From Takakia lepidozioides (Eukaryota > Streptophyta > Takakiopsida > Takakiales > Takakiaceae), in NCBI GenBank assembly GCA_030704615.1, contig CM060731.1:40734001-40798000 (forward strand): 64,000 nt of DNA, written 5' to 3'. The position numbers and the translations under genes are program-made. The notes under the pieces were generated by a model, which was given only the letters and a program-made list of their open reading frames with translations, was not told where the DNA came from and ran no database searches. Of the stretch, positions 11,073-23,900 are shown piece by piece. The number at the start of each line of letters is the position of its first letter. Within the stretch, counting starts at the first letter, position 1.

Positions 11073-12213
11073 ATGTCTGAGCATCACGGCCACCACCACC
11101 GGGAGGAGGAAAGGTTTGAAAGGAGTGAGGAGGGCCATCACCATAAGCATGGGTCGCCCGAAAGGCGTGAGGAGGGCCATCACCATAAGCATGGGTCGCC
11201 CGAAAGGCGTGAGGAGGGTCATCACCATAAGCATGAGTCGGGCTATGGTGGCGGCTACAGACAGGAAGAAGGGAGATACCAGGAAGAAGGGAGATACCAG
11301 GGCCAGAATCGCTATGGCAATGAAGGTACTGTGGTTGTAGAGACCACGGAAGCGTCAGAGGCGAGGGTAAGGATTGATGGCATTGAGAAGTCTCGCAGGG
11401 AGGAGACGACTTACAAGAGAGAAGAGGCAGCAGGAGTCGTGGGTGCTTTGGCAGCCGGTGCATTTGGGCTGGTGAGTTCGACTCTACCGAGTTTGTATTT
11501 TGTATTGCATTGAGGAGGGTGCTCTTTTGGCCAGGGAGAATGAGATATGCTTCTGTCATTGAGGCGCGTTCTGCTTTCAATCTTCTGCACTGTGTATCAC
11601 GTCTATGTGGTTCCCTCTAGCTTCTGATTGACGGTGCTACCCTTCTAACATATTTTTACTCCTTTCAACCGACATTGAACTGATTTGCTGCTTGGCTTGT
11701 CGGCTCTGGTCATAGTTTTGGTTGAAAAACAACCATGTGTTCAACCTGGTTGCTTTTCACCAACAAATGGTTGTCGTCTCTGGTCATAGGGTGTTAATGC
11801 TTACATGTACTACATCTCATCTCTCACAGTTCAAAAATAGCTAGAGGAACTCAGCTCCTTGCTTGTAAACGAGAATGCACCTGGCCTGCGCCACAATGGA
11901 GTAGAAAGTCCATGCATCTGGAAATAGTTCCCTGCCTCGGTACGCTTTTTGATATTTGCTCTGTTTTAGGGGTCGCTATTTTCACGCCTGTGGTAACATT
12001 TGTGTTCGGTGTGTTTGGCAGTATGAGCGCAGTCAGATAGCAAAGGATCCTTCGAACGCTCGCAGGCATACCATCGAGGCAGAAGTTGCTGCTGGACTGG
12101 CTGTTGGATCAGCTGGCCTTGGCATCTATGGACACCACCAGAAGGAGGGAGCGGAGCAGCGACGGGAACAGTTCGAGGATCCTGGCAAAGAGAAGAAGCA
12201 CGGCTGGTTTTAA
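11073..12213 (+). CDS. ASR (abscisic acid-, stress- and ripening-induced) protein, ABA/WDS family
   Basis: There are two exons, 11073-11471 and 12022-12213, joined in phase 0 by a 550 bp intron (CTG|GTGAGT to GGCAG|TATGAG). They encode about 196 aa. Residues 1-65 are very rich in His, Glu and Arg and carry three near-identical EEGHHHKHGSPERR-type units, which would bind zinc. Gly/Tyr-rich EEGRYQ repeats follow. The ABA/WDS domain starts around residue 125 (GALAAGAFGLYERSQIAKD) and continues through HTIEAEVAAGLAVGS to a C-terminal GKEKKHGWF. ASR proteins are small hydrophilic proteins of nucleus and cytosol that act as zinc-dependent DNA-binding factors and chaperones during drought and ABA signalling. 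The intron position inside the ABA/WDS domain fits the usual two-exon ASR structure. The ATG chosen is the first one downstream of the TATA box in frame with the His-rich start. Confidence 0.93.
11125..11250 (+). repeat. Three in-frame 42 bp repeats within ASR exon 1
   Basis: The unit GAGGAGGGYCATCACCATAA plus GCATGRGTCGCCCGAAAGGC is repeated with almost no divergence, adding 14 codons each time. The low divergence suggests recent slippage or unequal exchange. Two 15 bp GGGAGATACCAGGAA-like repeats follow at about 11270-11300. Confidence 0.85.
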
Positions 12214-12786
12214 GAGTCCTGGGACTGTGTGACTGACTAATGGTGTCAACAGACTAATTTGTTGTCACTGACTCCGTGTAATTACTGTCCATGGCCATCG
12301 TTGTTTAGAAGAAAGATCATGAGGTTGCGAGTTGCGAGGTTGTAGGGTGTAGATCGTTGGCTCTGAAAACGAGCATGTACCCACTCTGTCTTGATCATTG
12401 ATCGTTTTTGGACATTGTATCTTCTGAGGAAGTGAAATGGAAAAGCTGCTTTGTGTGAAAATCATCTGATCCGAAACGTCCTTCGTCTGCCTTTGGCGAA
12501 TGCTTTTGCACACATGTGCCTTTGCCTCAAAAACTGTTGTCGAAAGTGCTTATTTGTTTGTCTGAGGTGGGCTCTAGTCAAGCTGCCATTTCTCTGTCTA
12601 TCTTTTGATGGAGTCCAAAGGTTTTAGCACTCAGAAGCGCATAGCAGGATTCTACGCAGGATTGTACACTGCCACTTACCTCGGTATCCTCATTTTCTAT
12701 CATATCCAAACTATTAATTGTACACACATGGGAGCATGCTACAACTGGAGTGAAAAGTTGAACAGATGGCTTAACTAAGATGCATG
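12214..12786. other. ASR 3' region, no further gene
   Basis: This is the presumed 3' untranslated region and terminator zone of the ASR gene. I could not pick a confident polyadenylation signal. No coding potential or repeat is seen. Confidence 0.4.
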
Positions 12787-13195
12787 CTTAGGGCCCAAGG
12801 TTGTCTTGAAAGTTGTTGTGGCTTTAATGCCGGATAGGTGTATGTTGGAAGGCACCCATAATAATTAAAGGGGGTCTCTTGGTCAACCGGTCACCTAATA
12901 TGTGGGTATCTGGTTTCAAGTCCTTTGGGGAAGGTTTGGGCAACCACTTTGCTCTGATTATGGCCGTCAGTAGATGTTCACCTTCCACCTTCCCAACAGA
13001 AGGCAGGAGCCCTTCAGGACGAGACACCATGATTCTTTTTTGGTTTTTGCTGATGGAGAACGGTTGGCAGGGGTTGACACCAACAGGCTATTTGCAAGTA
13101 GTGGATGCTGCATCTAAATCATATGAGCTTCATCCTGATGGCAATAGGTATGTGATGTGCTCCCTCACAATATCCCTGAATATATTGGGAGTATG
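12787..13195 (+). repeat. ~0.4 kb duplicated segment, copy 1, with SINE-like core
   Basis: The segment runs from CCAAGGTTGTCTTGAAAGTT through GGGGGTCTCTTGGTC, ACCTAATATGTGGGTA, GGTTTCAAGTCC and AGAAGGCAG to AATATCCCTGAATA. It is repeated in direct orientation at 14532-14940. Its middle resembles the family B SINEs of 40.7 kb: a GGTTTCAAGTCC B-box-like site, then CACCTTCCAC, AGAAGGCAGKAGCCCTTC and GAGACACCAT. It is probably a composite or diverged SINE-containing repeat. Confidence 0.7.
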
Positions 13196-14045
13196 AATCT
13201 CAGCCTTTGATTGCCTTTGATCTTCTATTGATATTTAGGAGATGAAATTGGTAAGAGCGTGTGGGTTCTTCTCGCGCAAATCAAAGCTGTAGAAGAATCT
13301 GTTAAAGCTCCACTTCTTCCCATCATATTTTCATCCATGAGAGGGAATGCAGCCACTGGGCTAACACTTTTGAAGGGTTCAAGTCTGGTTTCTTGAAAGA
13401 AATTACACAAAGACTTAAGTGGTCAAGGTGAAACAAGGTTTGAGAAGTCAGAATAAATTGGCCAAATGAAAAGGGCTGAAGACTGGTGGGGGGGGGAGGA
13501 GTTCCACTGCACCTCATCCTCCAGTTCAAAGAAGTTCGATATCGTTGTACATGAGAAATGCTATCATTCAGTGCCTGTTTTGGGAGTGAGAAAAATCCAC
13601 TCACCAAGGTTTTTTGCCCAAATTTGACAATTCGTCTCCAGGGAATGAAGTGTTTACGTATCTGCTGGCATTTATGTCATCCTAACATAACGTGGCAATG
13701 ATTCCAATACCCATCTTGCCAGAAACAGATGTGGGAAATATGGTTGTGGTTGCACCGCGAGTCATATGCCACACTGTTAAAGAGAACGGTGAAAGACAGA
13801 TGTAGTTGTACTACGTAGACTTTGCCAATACTATTTTTCTTGTGGGTTTGGAAGGAGGAGAAAATGTTGGGACAGGTGGGGGTATCCAGAGAGGAGAGGA
13901 GAGGAGAGGGTCATAAGTGCTCTTGAGATTTTCTCAATGATAGCATCAATTTGAGTGACTTACCCCAAAATTGAGAAGAGCCACAGCCTGTATGACATGT
14001 ATGTTGTCAGCTAGATGTCTAGAGCTCAGTGCTGCCATGCTTGCT
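13196..14045. other. No supported gene
   Basis: Only short frames are present. A G homopolymer near 13490 and a short GGAGA-type repeat near 13890 are the only low-complexity features. Confidence 0.4.
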
Positions 14046-14160
14046 ATTGCATTAATAGGAGGCACCAAGAGGTTGCATCAAATCTCAAACACCGGTTTTG
14101 CCTTGTGCAGGTGAGCTACTATGCACTTTGGGTCTGCGTAGCTGCAGACCACCACCAAAG
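14046..14160. repeat. Dispersed repeat, copy 2 (partner at 8170)
   Basis: This is the direct-orientation match of 8170-8300, sharing GGTTTTGCCTTGTGCAGGTG-like text and CACTTTGGGTCTGC. Confidence 0.7.
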
Positions 14161-14531
14161 ACTTAACCTCTCTCCCTTCTTATCATAGAGCGAACACTCA
14201 TCCATGCACAAATATGGCAGTTGTTTTTGGGTTCAAAAGCAAACATCTGGGTATATGGGCAGTTAGATGCCCCAAAGGCAGGCATTTTCTTCAGTAACAT
14301 TACTAAGTGTGTTTGCCAATCTGTTAACCTTCTATATTGCTGGCCTGATACTGCTAGTAGCCCTTTTCCATTTTCCTTGCATACAGAAGAATCTTGCCAT
14401 CAGTTACCAAGAGCTTCACTGTTCTACATGATCCTCCTGTGTTGTGTGGTTTCTCTCTGCTTTGTATTTTGGGTCCTGTCCTTCAGAACATTTCAGAAAT
14501 GAGTGGTCATCCAACAGATGGTCCAGTGGTT

Positions 14532-14940
14532 AGGGTCCAAGGTTGTCTTGAAAGTTGTTGCGGGTTTAATGCCGTATAGTTGTATGTTGGAAGTCACCCA
14601 TTATAATCATAAAAGGGGGTCTCTTGGTCCACTGGTCACCTAATATGTGGGTACCTGGGATTTTTCAAGGACGGTTTGGGCAATCACGTTGCTCTGATTA
14701 TGGCCGTCAGAAGGTGTCCACCTTCCGCTCTCCCAACAGAAGGCAGTAGCCCTTCAGGGTGACGAGACACCATGATTTACCTTTTTTGGTTTTTGCTGAT
14801 TAAGAACGTTTGGCAGGGGTTGACACCAACAGGCTATTTGCAAGTAGTGGATGCTGCGTCTGAATCATGTGAGCTTCATCCTGATGGCAATAGGTATGTG
14901 ATATGTGTTCCCTCACAATATCCCTGAATACATTGGGAGC
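14532..14940 (+). repeat. ~0.4 kb duplicated segment, copy 2
   Basis: This is the second copy of the 12787-13195 segment, roughly 85-90% alike by eye, in the same orientation and 1.74 kb away. Confidence 0.7.
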
Positions 14941-17900
14941 ATTGCAGAACAAATATCTTATGAATCTAAGCCTTTGATTGCAAAGAAATGGACAGCTCTG
15001 TGTTTTGACTGACTCGGCTATCTTAAAGTCCTAGTAGGGAACCGGAAGTATAGATCCTGCCTTTCAGTTCAGGGCACAGAAAAGGCTACGTGAGCAAGGT
15101 TTGACTGTAACAGCAAAAAAAGTTGATTCTCAGGGCTGGCATGTTATTGCAGGTTTGATTTTCGAGAAGGACTGGTGAGATAGAAGATTTGAGGCAGCCT
15201 CGGTGTAACGCTGCAACATTTTTACTGCTATTAGGAGGAATAATGTGAGCTTGGAAGATCCGAAGGTGCAGTGTTTACTTTGAGATTTCCTCGAGTCTCA
15301 GGCTCCCTACGCAGTGGTCACTGAGTCATCTGAGGCATCAGGTACAAAATGGGGCATGATTGGGCTTTGCTAAACAGTTGGTCTTGGGTTTGAAGCTATG
15401 TAACAGGTGACATTAAGGTATTATTCTCAGGACCTGTGTTTGATGCATGGACCCCCAAGACTAGCAAATCATTTTGGAATTCCTAGGTTGGGTTTGCATG
15501 GAGTCCCCACTCACCATTGTGTATTTGCATTTGCAAGAATGCATTCCGTGCAACAGCTCGGCCTTTGTGGTGATGGCCTTGCAGTTCTCTTGTATGTCTT
15601 TGGTTCAATTTGGTGGGATAACGGGGCTACACATTTTACTAGTGCAGAACGACAGGAAAAAACACCACAATAATCTATCCTGTAATTAAAGAACTTCCAA
15701 ATGTATGCAGCAGCAAGGGGTGGTACTGTGTGGAAAGGAAGCGATTTTAGGCACTGCAGCAAATGCGCATACCACTTCCCCGGAACAAGACGCGGGCAGG
15801 ACTTTCATTTGATACCCAAGTAGGAAATATAAGTAGGAAATGTGTGGGTTTGTATGATCAGGAAGCAGATAAAATGGAACCTTCTCTACAGTATGAAGGC
15901 CGCTTGGCCAAAACGGCTGGCTAGTGTTTGGATGCCATCTAGGCACTGTTCATTGAGGCAAAACTTGCCTGGTGGCAGTGTTTTCATGCATGGATACATT
16001 GCTTCCAGTTGTATCTGTACCATGACCCTAGCTGAAATCTCCACCCCTCCCGTAAGTGTATCTCCAGTACAAGCATTTCAACTGCCTGTCAATGATAAGG
16101 CTGTTGTACCCTAACCATCCCCACCAGAACGCGGCTATTTTTGTGGCCATGAATAACACTCCTTCATTATTCTGCACTCAGGCCTGCCATAGAATCTGAA
16201 TGGTATCTTCCAGAAATGCAGTGTGACTGTCAGGACCAGTCTGTCTGAGCAAGATATCAGTACAGACTGTTATTCTACATGTTTGAAAGGCCCCACATTT
16301 GGACTTTGCCAATGTAATGTTCCATTCTCATGGACCGACCCTGAAGCAAGCCATGGCTGACAGTTGAGAAGCCACGAATTGTTCAATTGTGGGGTCGCAA
16401 GGCTCACTAAGTTTCCAAGGGCCCCACCCCTTCGTAATTTCGAGGGTCTTGTCACTCGACACATCTTTTCATAGCATTGACATGTCTAGCATTGGCATCC
16501 TCAAGATCACACCTCCAATGCCCAATCTTGTTGCTACGATTGCGGGTTTCCTCGTCGTATGTGATACGTGCAATTGAGCGACACTTGAAGAACAAAGATG
16601 CTCACACTCTAGTGGTCCGGAGATGATTACCGCTGAACAACACTAACCTCTTATTCCAGGTAGGAAGCAACCCAAAAGTATATGGGCTGTACCTCACGCA
16701 GATGATGCAAGGGAAACCACGCATACAGGAGTACATTTGGATCTGTGTGGGTGATAAGAGGGCAGCGGTGGACGCATGGAAGCTTGAGAAACGATGGGAT
16801 TAAGTACTCTCGATGCCAGTTGGCCCCTGCATTCCATACTAGCAACATGCTGGCAACTGGGATCCAGGAGTGGATTCAAGTACTCCAGGTGGAACCTTGG
16901 AAGGATCTGGTGCAGGAAAAATATAAGTTATATTTCATGCACTGCATCTCGAGATGCCATTTCTAGACTGCACTGCTCCACTTTATAGTCAGAAAGGTAG
17001 GCACTGGGTCCACTTAGTCAGAACGGTAAAGTCTGCTAACAGGCTCAATTCCTGACTGCCCTACCCCCTAAGTCAAGCCATCATTCCTTCTCCTTTTTCC
17101 TTCTCAGTAGATGGATGAAAATGCAATCCTCAAAACCCATTTTCCAATATCTTGTCACAGCATTCTTTGTTGGCCCGTTTGATAGACTGTTTGGGGTTGG
17201 ATGCCCGTGTGAAATATCTAGGTGATGATTGGTTCCACAGGAGTGATAGAAGAGGCATTCATAAGATACGACTCATCAATGCGGTCATCCTGAGCTGAGG
17301 CAATGAGGTACCACCTAGGTACTTCTCAAGAAGCCTCTTGAAGATCTGCGCTCGCTCTTTTGGCTCATGCCATGCCCTTTTTTGGTTGTTGTTTTTATTG
17401 TTTGTTTGTTCTCCAGGGTTTGCCTTGAATGTCTGAATTGAACCTATCAGTCTATCACACAAAGCCCACACCACCAAAACTTGTGAATCACATATCTTCC
17501 CAGCAATTGTGGGCTTATGGGAAGTTCAGGCATTATCCCTACTGAGCTTGATAATCTAATAAGAAACCCGTCCTAACAATCGTTTACCAACACCCTCACT
17601 GTTATGCATATGCGTGATAAAAAATAACAATACTAAAAAAACACTTTTATTCATTGGGAAGAGCGCAAGGGAGGTTATGGCAAACTCCAGTCTCATGGGA
17701 AGCTCAATTAATTGAATCAACCTTTGCACGCTAGCTGAAATCGGAGGCGGCAACCAATGAGAGCTCCACACAGATCTCATATGACATTCGGACAGGCATA
17801 TTCATGAGTTCAACTAGTCCAGGATCTCGCTATATCTTTGTCTGTCTGTGACAAGGCACTTCGTCATTAAAGGCAACGGAACTTGCCGCCAACCAAATTA

Positions 17901-18430
17901 ACCAGCGAATTATGGAAGCCTGATTTCCCAAGCCCGGAGCGCCGGCAGATTACTGGACACCATTAACTTGCATCAGTCTCTTTGAGCAAATCCTTTTCGG
18001 AATTGGTCGAACATACTGTCTTGGAGTTGTTTTTTAGGTGGTGTCTGAAGGATGCACGGATGCAGCAGTAAGCGCAGCCGCCGTAAGAAGGGTACTTTTA
18101 CCCTTCTCCTTTATAGTGGACGGCACAATAACTTGGTCAGAGAATTTGCATTATGGTGCCCATGTGTCGCTGTCCTTCTGACTCTTACAACTTACAAGCT
18201 TCTCGCCCAACTTCCGTGGTGGACCGTCCTGGGTTGCTACGTTGCTACTTCTCCTACCAATCTCCACTCTCCATTTTCAGATACCAATGAAACGTTCAGA
18301 TAATTTACAGTTCAAAGTTCAAACTAGCTAGGTACCAGCATCGGTGCATGCCTGTACACAGAGATGACATCAGCCATGAAAAATGATTGGGATCCGATCT
18401 AGCCTACCTCCAAACATGGCCGCACCGCTC
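14941..18430. other. Intergenic, no supported gene
   Basis: Frames of 60-90 codons occur on both strands (for example 15407-15673, 15842-16114 and 18052-18303) but none shows a recognisable domain or intact neighbours. I see no terminal repeats. The stretch is probably old transposon sequence. Confidence 0.35.
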
Positions 18431-18720
18431 TTGCATGCAACCCTCTCTGTGTCTATGCTCTCTCTAACTTAATCTCTCTCTCTCTTCTTGAACGGAGTGC
18501 GCCAGACCTTCCCAGTGACTCAGTCTTCTGCTTGCCCACCAACTCTCCCTCCCTCCTCTTTCTTCTTTTCCTTTTTCCTTTCTTCTCTTTCTCTGCTACA
18601 TACTACATGCCCACCCTCCCCTGATCTTTCTCTACACAGTCCTCTGCCCGGTCTCTGCCCGCTGCCCGTGACTAGCTATCGTTTTCGATCCCTGACCCCG
18701 GGCAGCACCTACCTTTTTCC
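18431..18720 (+). repeat. Pyrimidine-rich tract
   Basis: Long runs of C and T (CTCTCTCTAACTTAATCTCT, TTTCTTCTTTTCCTTTTTCC) fill about 290 bases. It resembles the CT-rich leader of plant promoters, but no coding exon follows. An 81-codon frame across it is a composition artefact. Confidence 0.4.
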
Positions 18721-19019
18721 ACAATGGCAGTAAAGTTTCTGTACTCAGTCAAAACAGACTGACATGTTTTCACATGTTTTATTTCACCCATGTGAAGGGA
18801 ACTTTTTTTCTTTTGTTTTAAAAAATAAAGAGGGGAAGAGGCCCTCGGATTTTTATTAAATGATGGGGAAAAAAACAAACCCCAAGGGGCCATAAGGCTA
18901 ACACGCCAAATTGGCGAGGGGGAACCCATAGATGAGACTTTTCCGTTTACAATGTGTCGGCATTAGTGATGATTTCGTAACAATTAAATGATCTGAATTC
19001 AGTGCAACTTCCGAACCAA

Positions 19020-20080
19020 ACAATGGGCAAACTCACACCCACCCTGGGCTGCCCGGCCGCCCACCTCATTGTGGGGCCAATGTTGGGCACAATTATTCAC
19101 CGGCAATCCGTCCAATTTGCACGACATTTGCTCTTTCTCTGTCGACATGCTCCTACCTGATTATTATTGATTCATTTGTTTTTATATGTTGGTTAGTGTC
19201 TTGCGTACGCATACATCGTGCTAAATCCACCAAACTTAATGTAAGTAACAATGCCAGATACCCACGATGGGCTCCGGAAACTCCAGTTATGCACCGGCAA
19301 TTCAGCGGACATTTTCCCTCTTTCCTTCCACATGCCCCCACACCGATTATTGATTAATTTGTTTCCATAGGACGGTTTGGTTTGACGGGTGTAATCTGTG
19401 CTAAATCCACCAAACTCACCGCAATTAAACAATACCAGTTCGCAACGATTGGCTCGGGGGTTCGGGGCACTCCAATAATGCACCAGCAATTCACCACTCA
19501 TTTCCATTTCTCCGTTGACATGCCCCGACACTGATTATTAATTAAGTTAATTTGTTTTCATAAGAGTGTTTTTTTTTATAAAAAAATTATTAAAGAAAAG
19601 GGAAACACCTGGGAGCGACAGCTCACAAATCAGGCCCCTTGATAGAGAGGAGAAAATAACCTCTCAGTAACCTCGCCGTAAGGCTTTCCGAACTCCGCAG
19701 GGAAGGGGAAGAAGAGCGTACCACACCCGTCAAGTAGCAGGATTTGACCCCAAGGTCATCCGGATGGCACTCAGCGCACTTTACCAACTGAGCTACTGAC
19801 TGTTGGTGAGTGTGAGTGAAAATTCCAGGGCTTCCTCCCCTGTTCATTAAAAATAAAAATAAAAATAAAAAAGTAAATTTGTGCTAATTATGCGACATCC
19901 CAACAATGGGCTACCGGCACTCCAATTATGCACCGGAATTATACCTGACATTTTCTCATTCTCCGTCCACATGCGCCTGGCATTAAACATAAACTAATTT
20001 GTAATAATTATTGTTACTAAATTTGCTACAAAATCCACCGAACTGACCGTAATTAAATAATGATCGGTCGGAGCAGCATT
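19020..20080. repeat. Array of ~180-192 bp tandem repeats, interrupted by a SINE
   Basis: Units share GTGCTAAATCCACCAAACT, AACAATGCCAG, TTATGCACCGGCAATTCA, ACATTTTCYC, CCACATGCCCC and GATTATTGATTAATTTGTTT. The TATGCACCGGCAATT anchor recurs near 19098, 19285, 19477 and 19926. The last gap is about 260 bases too long, which is the size of the family A SINE lying at 19575-19805 plus its flanks. At least four diverged units are present, ending about 900 bases before the transporter start codon. Confidence 0.8.
19575..19805 (-). mobile_element. tRNA-derived SINE, family A, second copy
   Basis: Read on the minus strand it begins GTCAGTAGCTCAGTTGGTAA, carries the B box GGGGTCAAATCC and ends GCTCCCAGGTGTTTCCC with an A/T-rich tail. 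It matches 8936-9174 over its whole length. No unambiguous target duplication is visible, unlike the first copy. Confidence 0.85.
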
Positions 20081-20389
20081 GCCGGTTAATTGGGCAGGTA
20101 AGATAAAATAATTAACCCTGGTTAGGGAAAAGTGCAGAAGAGGGGAACTCGGGTTATCGGGGGAAATGCCAGCATTGCACGTGGCGGCCGCACAGAGCCG
20201 TTGGCCCGACAGTCGCAGGTGGGGTTCCTTACACATCAGTAGCCGTTGGATGGATCCATCTGGAGCGTATGATGCGAGGCACGTGACGGATCGATGACGT
20301 GGAAGGGGGTTAGGACAGTGGGTTGCGCAAATCGAGGTGGTAAGGTGTAATTAAGGGATATGAGACCGTTAGATTAGCGCTAATTAACC

Positions 20390-20966
20390 CGGCCTGTTCA
20401 AAATGTAGACACTCTTTTATTACTGTGTCTGTGGGCTCCATTCCACCAAAGTACTGTCTTCCGTTCTCTCTCTCTCTCTCTCTCTTCTCTGGTTCACTCT
20501 CCGATCTACCTTCCTTATTGAGAGTGCTTGAGGAAATCCTTCAAGCAATCGAAGAGATTTGATTGTTGGGAGAAGCTATACGATCCTCTCCTTTTCTCCA
20601 TTGATCACTGTGCTGCGTTGCTCTGCATCTCATCCTGCATCCATGGTTCCTGGGATCTTGTAAGCTCCAGTGAAGCTGCGCAATCACTCTCACCATCAGT
20701 GCATAGCCGGTACTTCCTCCAATGGCCCCTCTCTTGTAGTACATTGTTTTGTGGGCCAGTGTAGCCTCGCATTACTTGGTTTGTCTCCTGGCATGGATCG
20801 GCGGCACTGACTCTGGCTCTTCCCGTACCAGTTTTGGTTAGCTTACTGTCTATGTCACTCGCTCACATCAGACCCAGGAACGCTTGCATTCTGCAGCTGA
20901 TGCGAAGATAGCAGATTTCGGAATACAGATAATCAGGCACGAAACGTAGAGAACAAATCGGGAGGA
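20390..20966 (+). promoter_or_regulatory. Probable promoter and leader of the transporter gene
   Basis: A (CT)n tract at about 20467-20490, typical of plant core-promoter Y patches, sits 480 bases before the start codon. No frame across the stretch looks coding. The exact start site cannot be fixed. Confidence 0.4.
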
Positions 20967-23900
20967 ATGGCTGCTCCTCCAACCGTTGTCGTAGTTGCGC
21001 CCCCAGTGCCGCCTATTACCAAGCAAGAGGATTTGCATCACCATGCTATGGAACAGCTTCCTGGTCTCGCCTACTGCATCAATGACAATCCCCGATGGCG
21101 TGAGTGTCTCCCTCTGGATTTCGTGTGTGTACGGGTGGAGGGAGTTAGGCCGTCTGACGTTATTGCTCTTCAACCCTCAACCATGTACAGAGTTCAAAAA
21201 AGGATGAGGAGGAAAGTCCATAGCAGCACTGGGAGTCGTGTCTTCTGATGCAAATCCCTCCACGCTCTTTGCTTGTCATAGCACAGTGATTCCAATATGG
21301 GTGTCTCATAGCTTGTCGATTCTTCAAAGGCTTTTGTTTATATAGTGTGCCCCTTGTCGTCTTCCAGCAATGTTGCTACCTTTGGTAGTAATCTCAATCC
21401 GTGCACCTCAGTCACACTGAAATGGGTGAGCTTGGAAAAAGGAAATAAATGCCCGGTCTTGGGTGGCGGAGCCCTTCTGTTTGCACTTCCAATGTTATCA
21501 GCAGACTCCTTGCTCATGTTGAGATGGGACAATTGCAGCGGAGGCAATCTTTCTTGGATTTCAACACTATCTGACTATGCTGGGTACCTCGGTCTTAATT
21601 CCCCTACTTCTATTTCGTCAAATGGGCGGAGAAGCGGTATGTTTTCTTATTCATCAATGTGGGCTTCATTCTAGCCTACAAGTACTGTTGCCGGGGAGTG
21701 GGTGCTGTCGCGGGGGGTTGTCATTCGCAAAAGTCATCTGAAAGAAAAATCAAGTTTCGACCTAGCTTCCCTTAATCAGGAGGAATATCCAGTTCATGAT
21801 TGTGTAGTCTGAATCGTGGATTACTCATATGTGAAATTCTTGTCGACAGATAGAAGTCATGGCTTGTAGAATGTAGAATTCATGTGAATAGATAGATGAG
21901 GAGGAGGATTTGAACATACTGTGTCCTCAATTTGTGTGCAGGGGGACCTAGCCAGAACTATCCAATCGGTTCTCTTTGTGTCTGCTATCAACACTTTAGT
22001 TCAAACTTCTCTTGGCACCAGGCTACCCATAGTTATGGGCAATTCATTTTATTTCCTAGGCATAACCATGGCTATCATCAATAAAGCTAGTCTTGTCACC
22101 ATCCCTGATCCCCATGAGGTATGAATTGATATTACCTTCGGTTATCTGCTGTATTCATGATCATTGATTCCTTAGTGTTAGCCCATTTTACTCTTCTTTA
22201 TGAATCTCATCGAAGCCTTGTCAAATAGGATGCTGAATAGTGTGCTGTCATACATAGCAGATGCTTCGCATGCTCTACTCCATCTACATTTCATTGATTT
22301 TGAGTGTTCTCCAAACCAGCGTTTTATTCATTCCATGCGAGCTACGCAAGGCGCATTCATTGCTGGCTCCGCACTAAACATCATTCTCGGATTCAGTGGT
22401 CTCTGGGGTATTGCCTCAAGGTATGTCCGATCTGTCAATTTTCATAGAAAAAGCTGCCAATGTATCTTGTGCAGACTCGTATCTTTCAGGCTAATGAGAA
22501 TTTGTATGATGCAGGTATGTAAGTCCAATAGTCATAGCACCCGTGACAACCTTAGTTGGCCTTGGACTGTTCGAGCGTGGATTCCCTGGGGTAAGGCTAC
22601 AGCCCTGGCGTTAAGATCAATTGTCCGTTTGGACTGTGTGCTTCACCCATTATCTTGCACAGCAGTGAAGTAGTTATTATCAAAGGTTGGATGCGCACCA
22701 GGGATAGCTGATTTTCATTCTTGAATGTGATCAGGTTGCCAAATGTGTCGAAGTCGGTATTCCAGCATTGCTCCTCATCGTGATATTCTCTCAGGTTTGA
22801 GAAGGATGACCTGCTCCTGTTTAGAATCTTGCTATGTGGGCTGTGCAGTGCGAATTGATTTGCATTTCACTTCGAATCGCTTGCGTGCATCCAGTTGCTT
22901 CGTTTATTGTGTTGTGAAGATTATTTGTTCATAAAGAATTTGTCCACAACTTTCCAGGATCCTGATATCGTTTGTATGATCGTGCTTCTTTCAGTACATG
23001 AGGTACATTCATTTCCGACATGTTCACATATTTGAACTCTATCCCATCATATTTATGGTCATCATAGTGTGGGTATATGCGGCCATCCTTACTGTCGCCG
23101 GTGCATACGACCATGCTTCGGAGCTCGGACAGTTACATTGCAGGACCGATAGATCGGGAATTGTTTCTGGCGCTCCCTGGTACCCTCTTGTTCTAAACAT
23201 TCCAACTTCCTCCATTCTGTGTGACTGCTATCTGTGTTTGTGTATCTGGGTTTTGTGATAGCAGTGGCATTGATGATTGTACTGTTGGGAGCAGAAGTTT
23301 TGTAATTGTACACAAGCACAGCAGCGCAATGTGTCCATGGTGTAGTGGCAAAGCTTTTAAAGGGCCCTGTCCTCTTTCAGGGTCCGAATTCCTTACCCTC
23401 TCCAGTGGGGTGCACCAACCTTCGATGCTGGAGATGCTTTTGGAGTCATGGCTGCAGCTTTTGCTGCCCTTGTTGAGGTACTTCGCCCATAAGATATAAG
23501 ATCTGAGGAATGCCTTGCAATGGAGTGCGCTGGTGTGTTGTTTGCAAGCCATTGTCCTCGCTTGTTGAGGAATGTTTTTTCTAGTTATTCCCAAGTTAAG
23601 GTTTGTTTTCTGGTGAAATTTTTCTCAATGTTATCACTGTGGATTGTGCAGTCAACCGGGGGTTTCTATGCTGTGTCTCGTTTAGCTGGTGCTACACCAC
23701 CACCACCATATGTTATCAGTCGTGGTATCGGGTGGCAGGTACTGTGTCCTTTCTCATTCTTGAGTTTGTTGTAATGACCATTCTCTGAGCATATCCTTCC
23801 AATAGTTGTCTTTCAGGGCCATTCTGATTTTGCTTTCTGTGAATTGTCAGGGGATTGGAGTGCTACTGAATGGAGCTTGGGGCACATTTACTGGTCCCAC

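Noticed and set aside
11068-11580. 170-codon minus-strand frame
   Set aside because: Shadow of the repetitive ASR exon 1.
18488-18733. 81-codon frame rich in Ser, Leu, Pro and Phe
   Set aside because: Produced by the pyrimidine tract. No conserved motif or context.
23335-23400. tRNA/SINE-like head (GGTGTAGTGGC … GGGTCCGAATTCC)
   Set aside because: The B-box-like text is the start of NAT exon 8 (VRIPYPLQWGAP), conserved in the family. The A-box likeness is chance.
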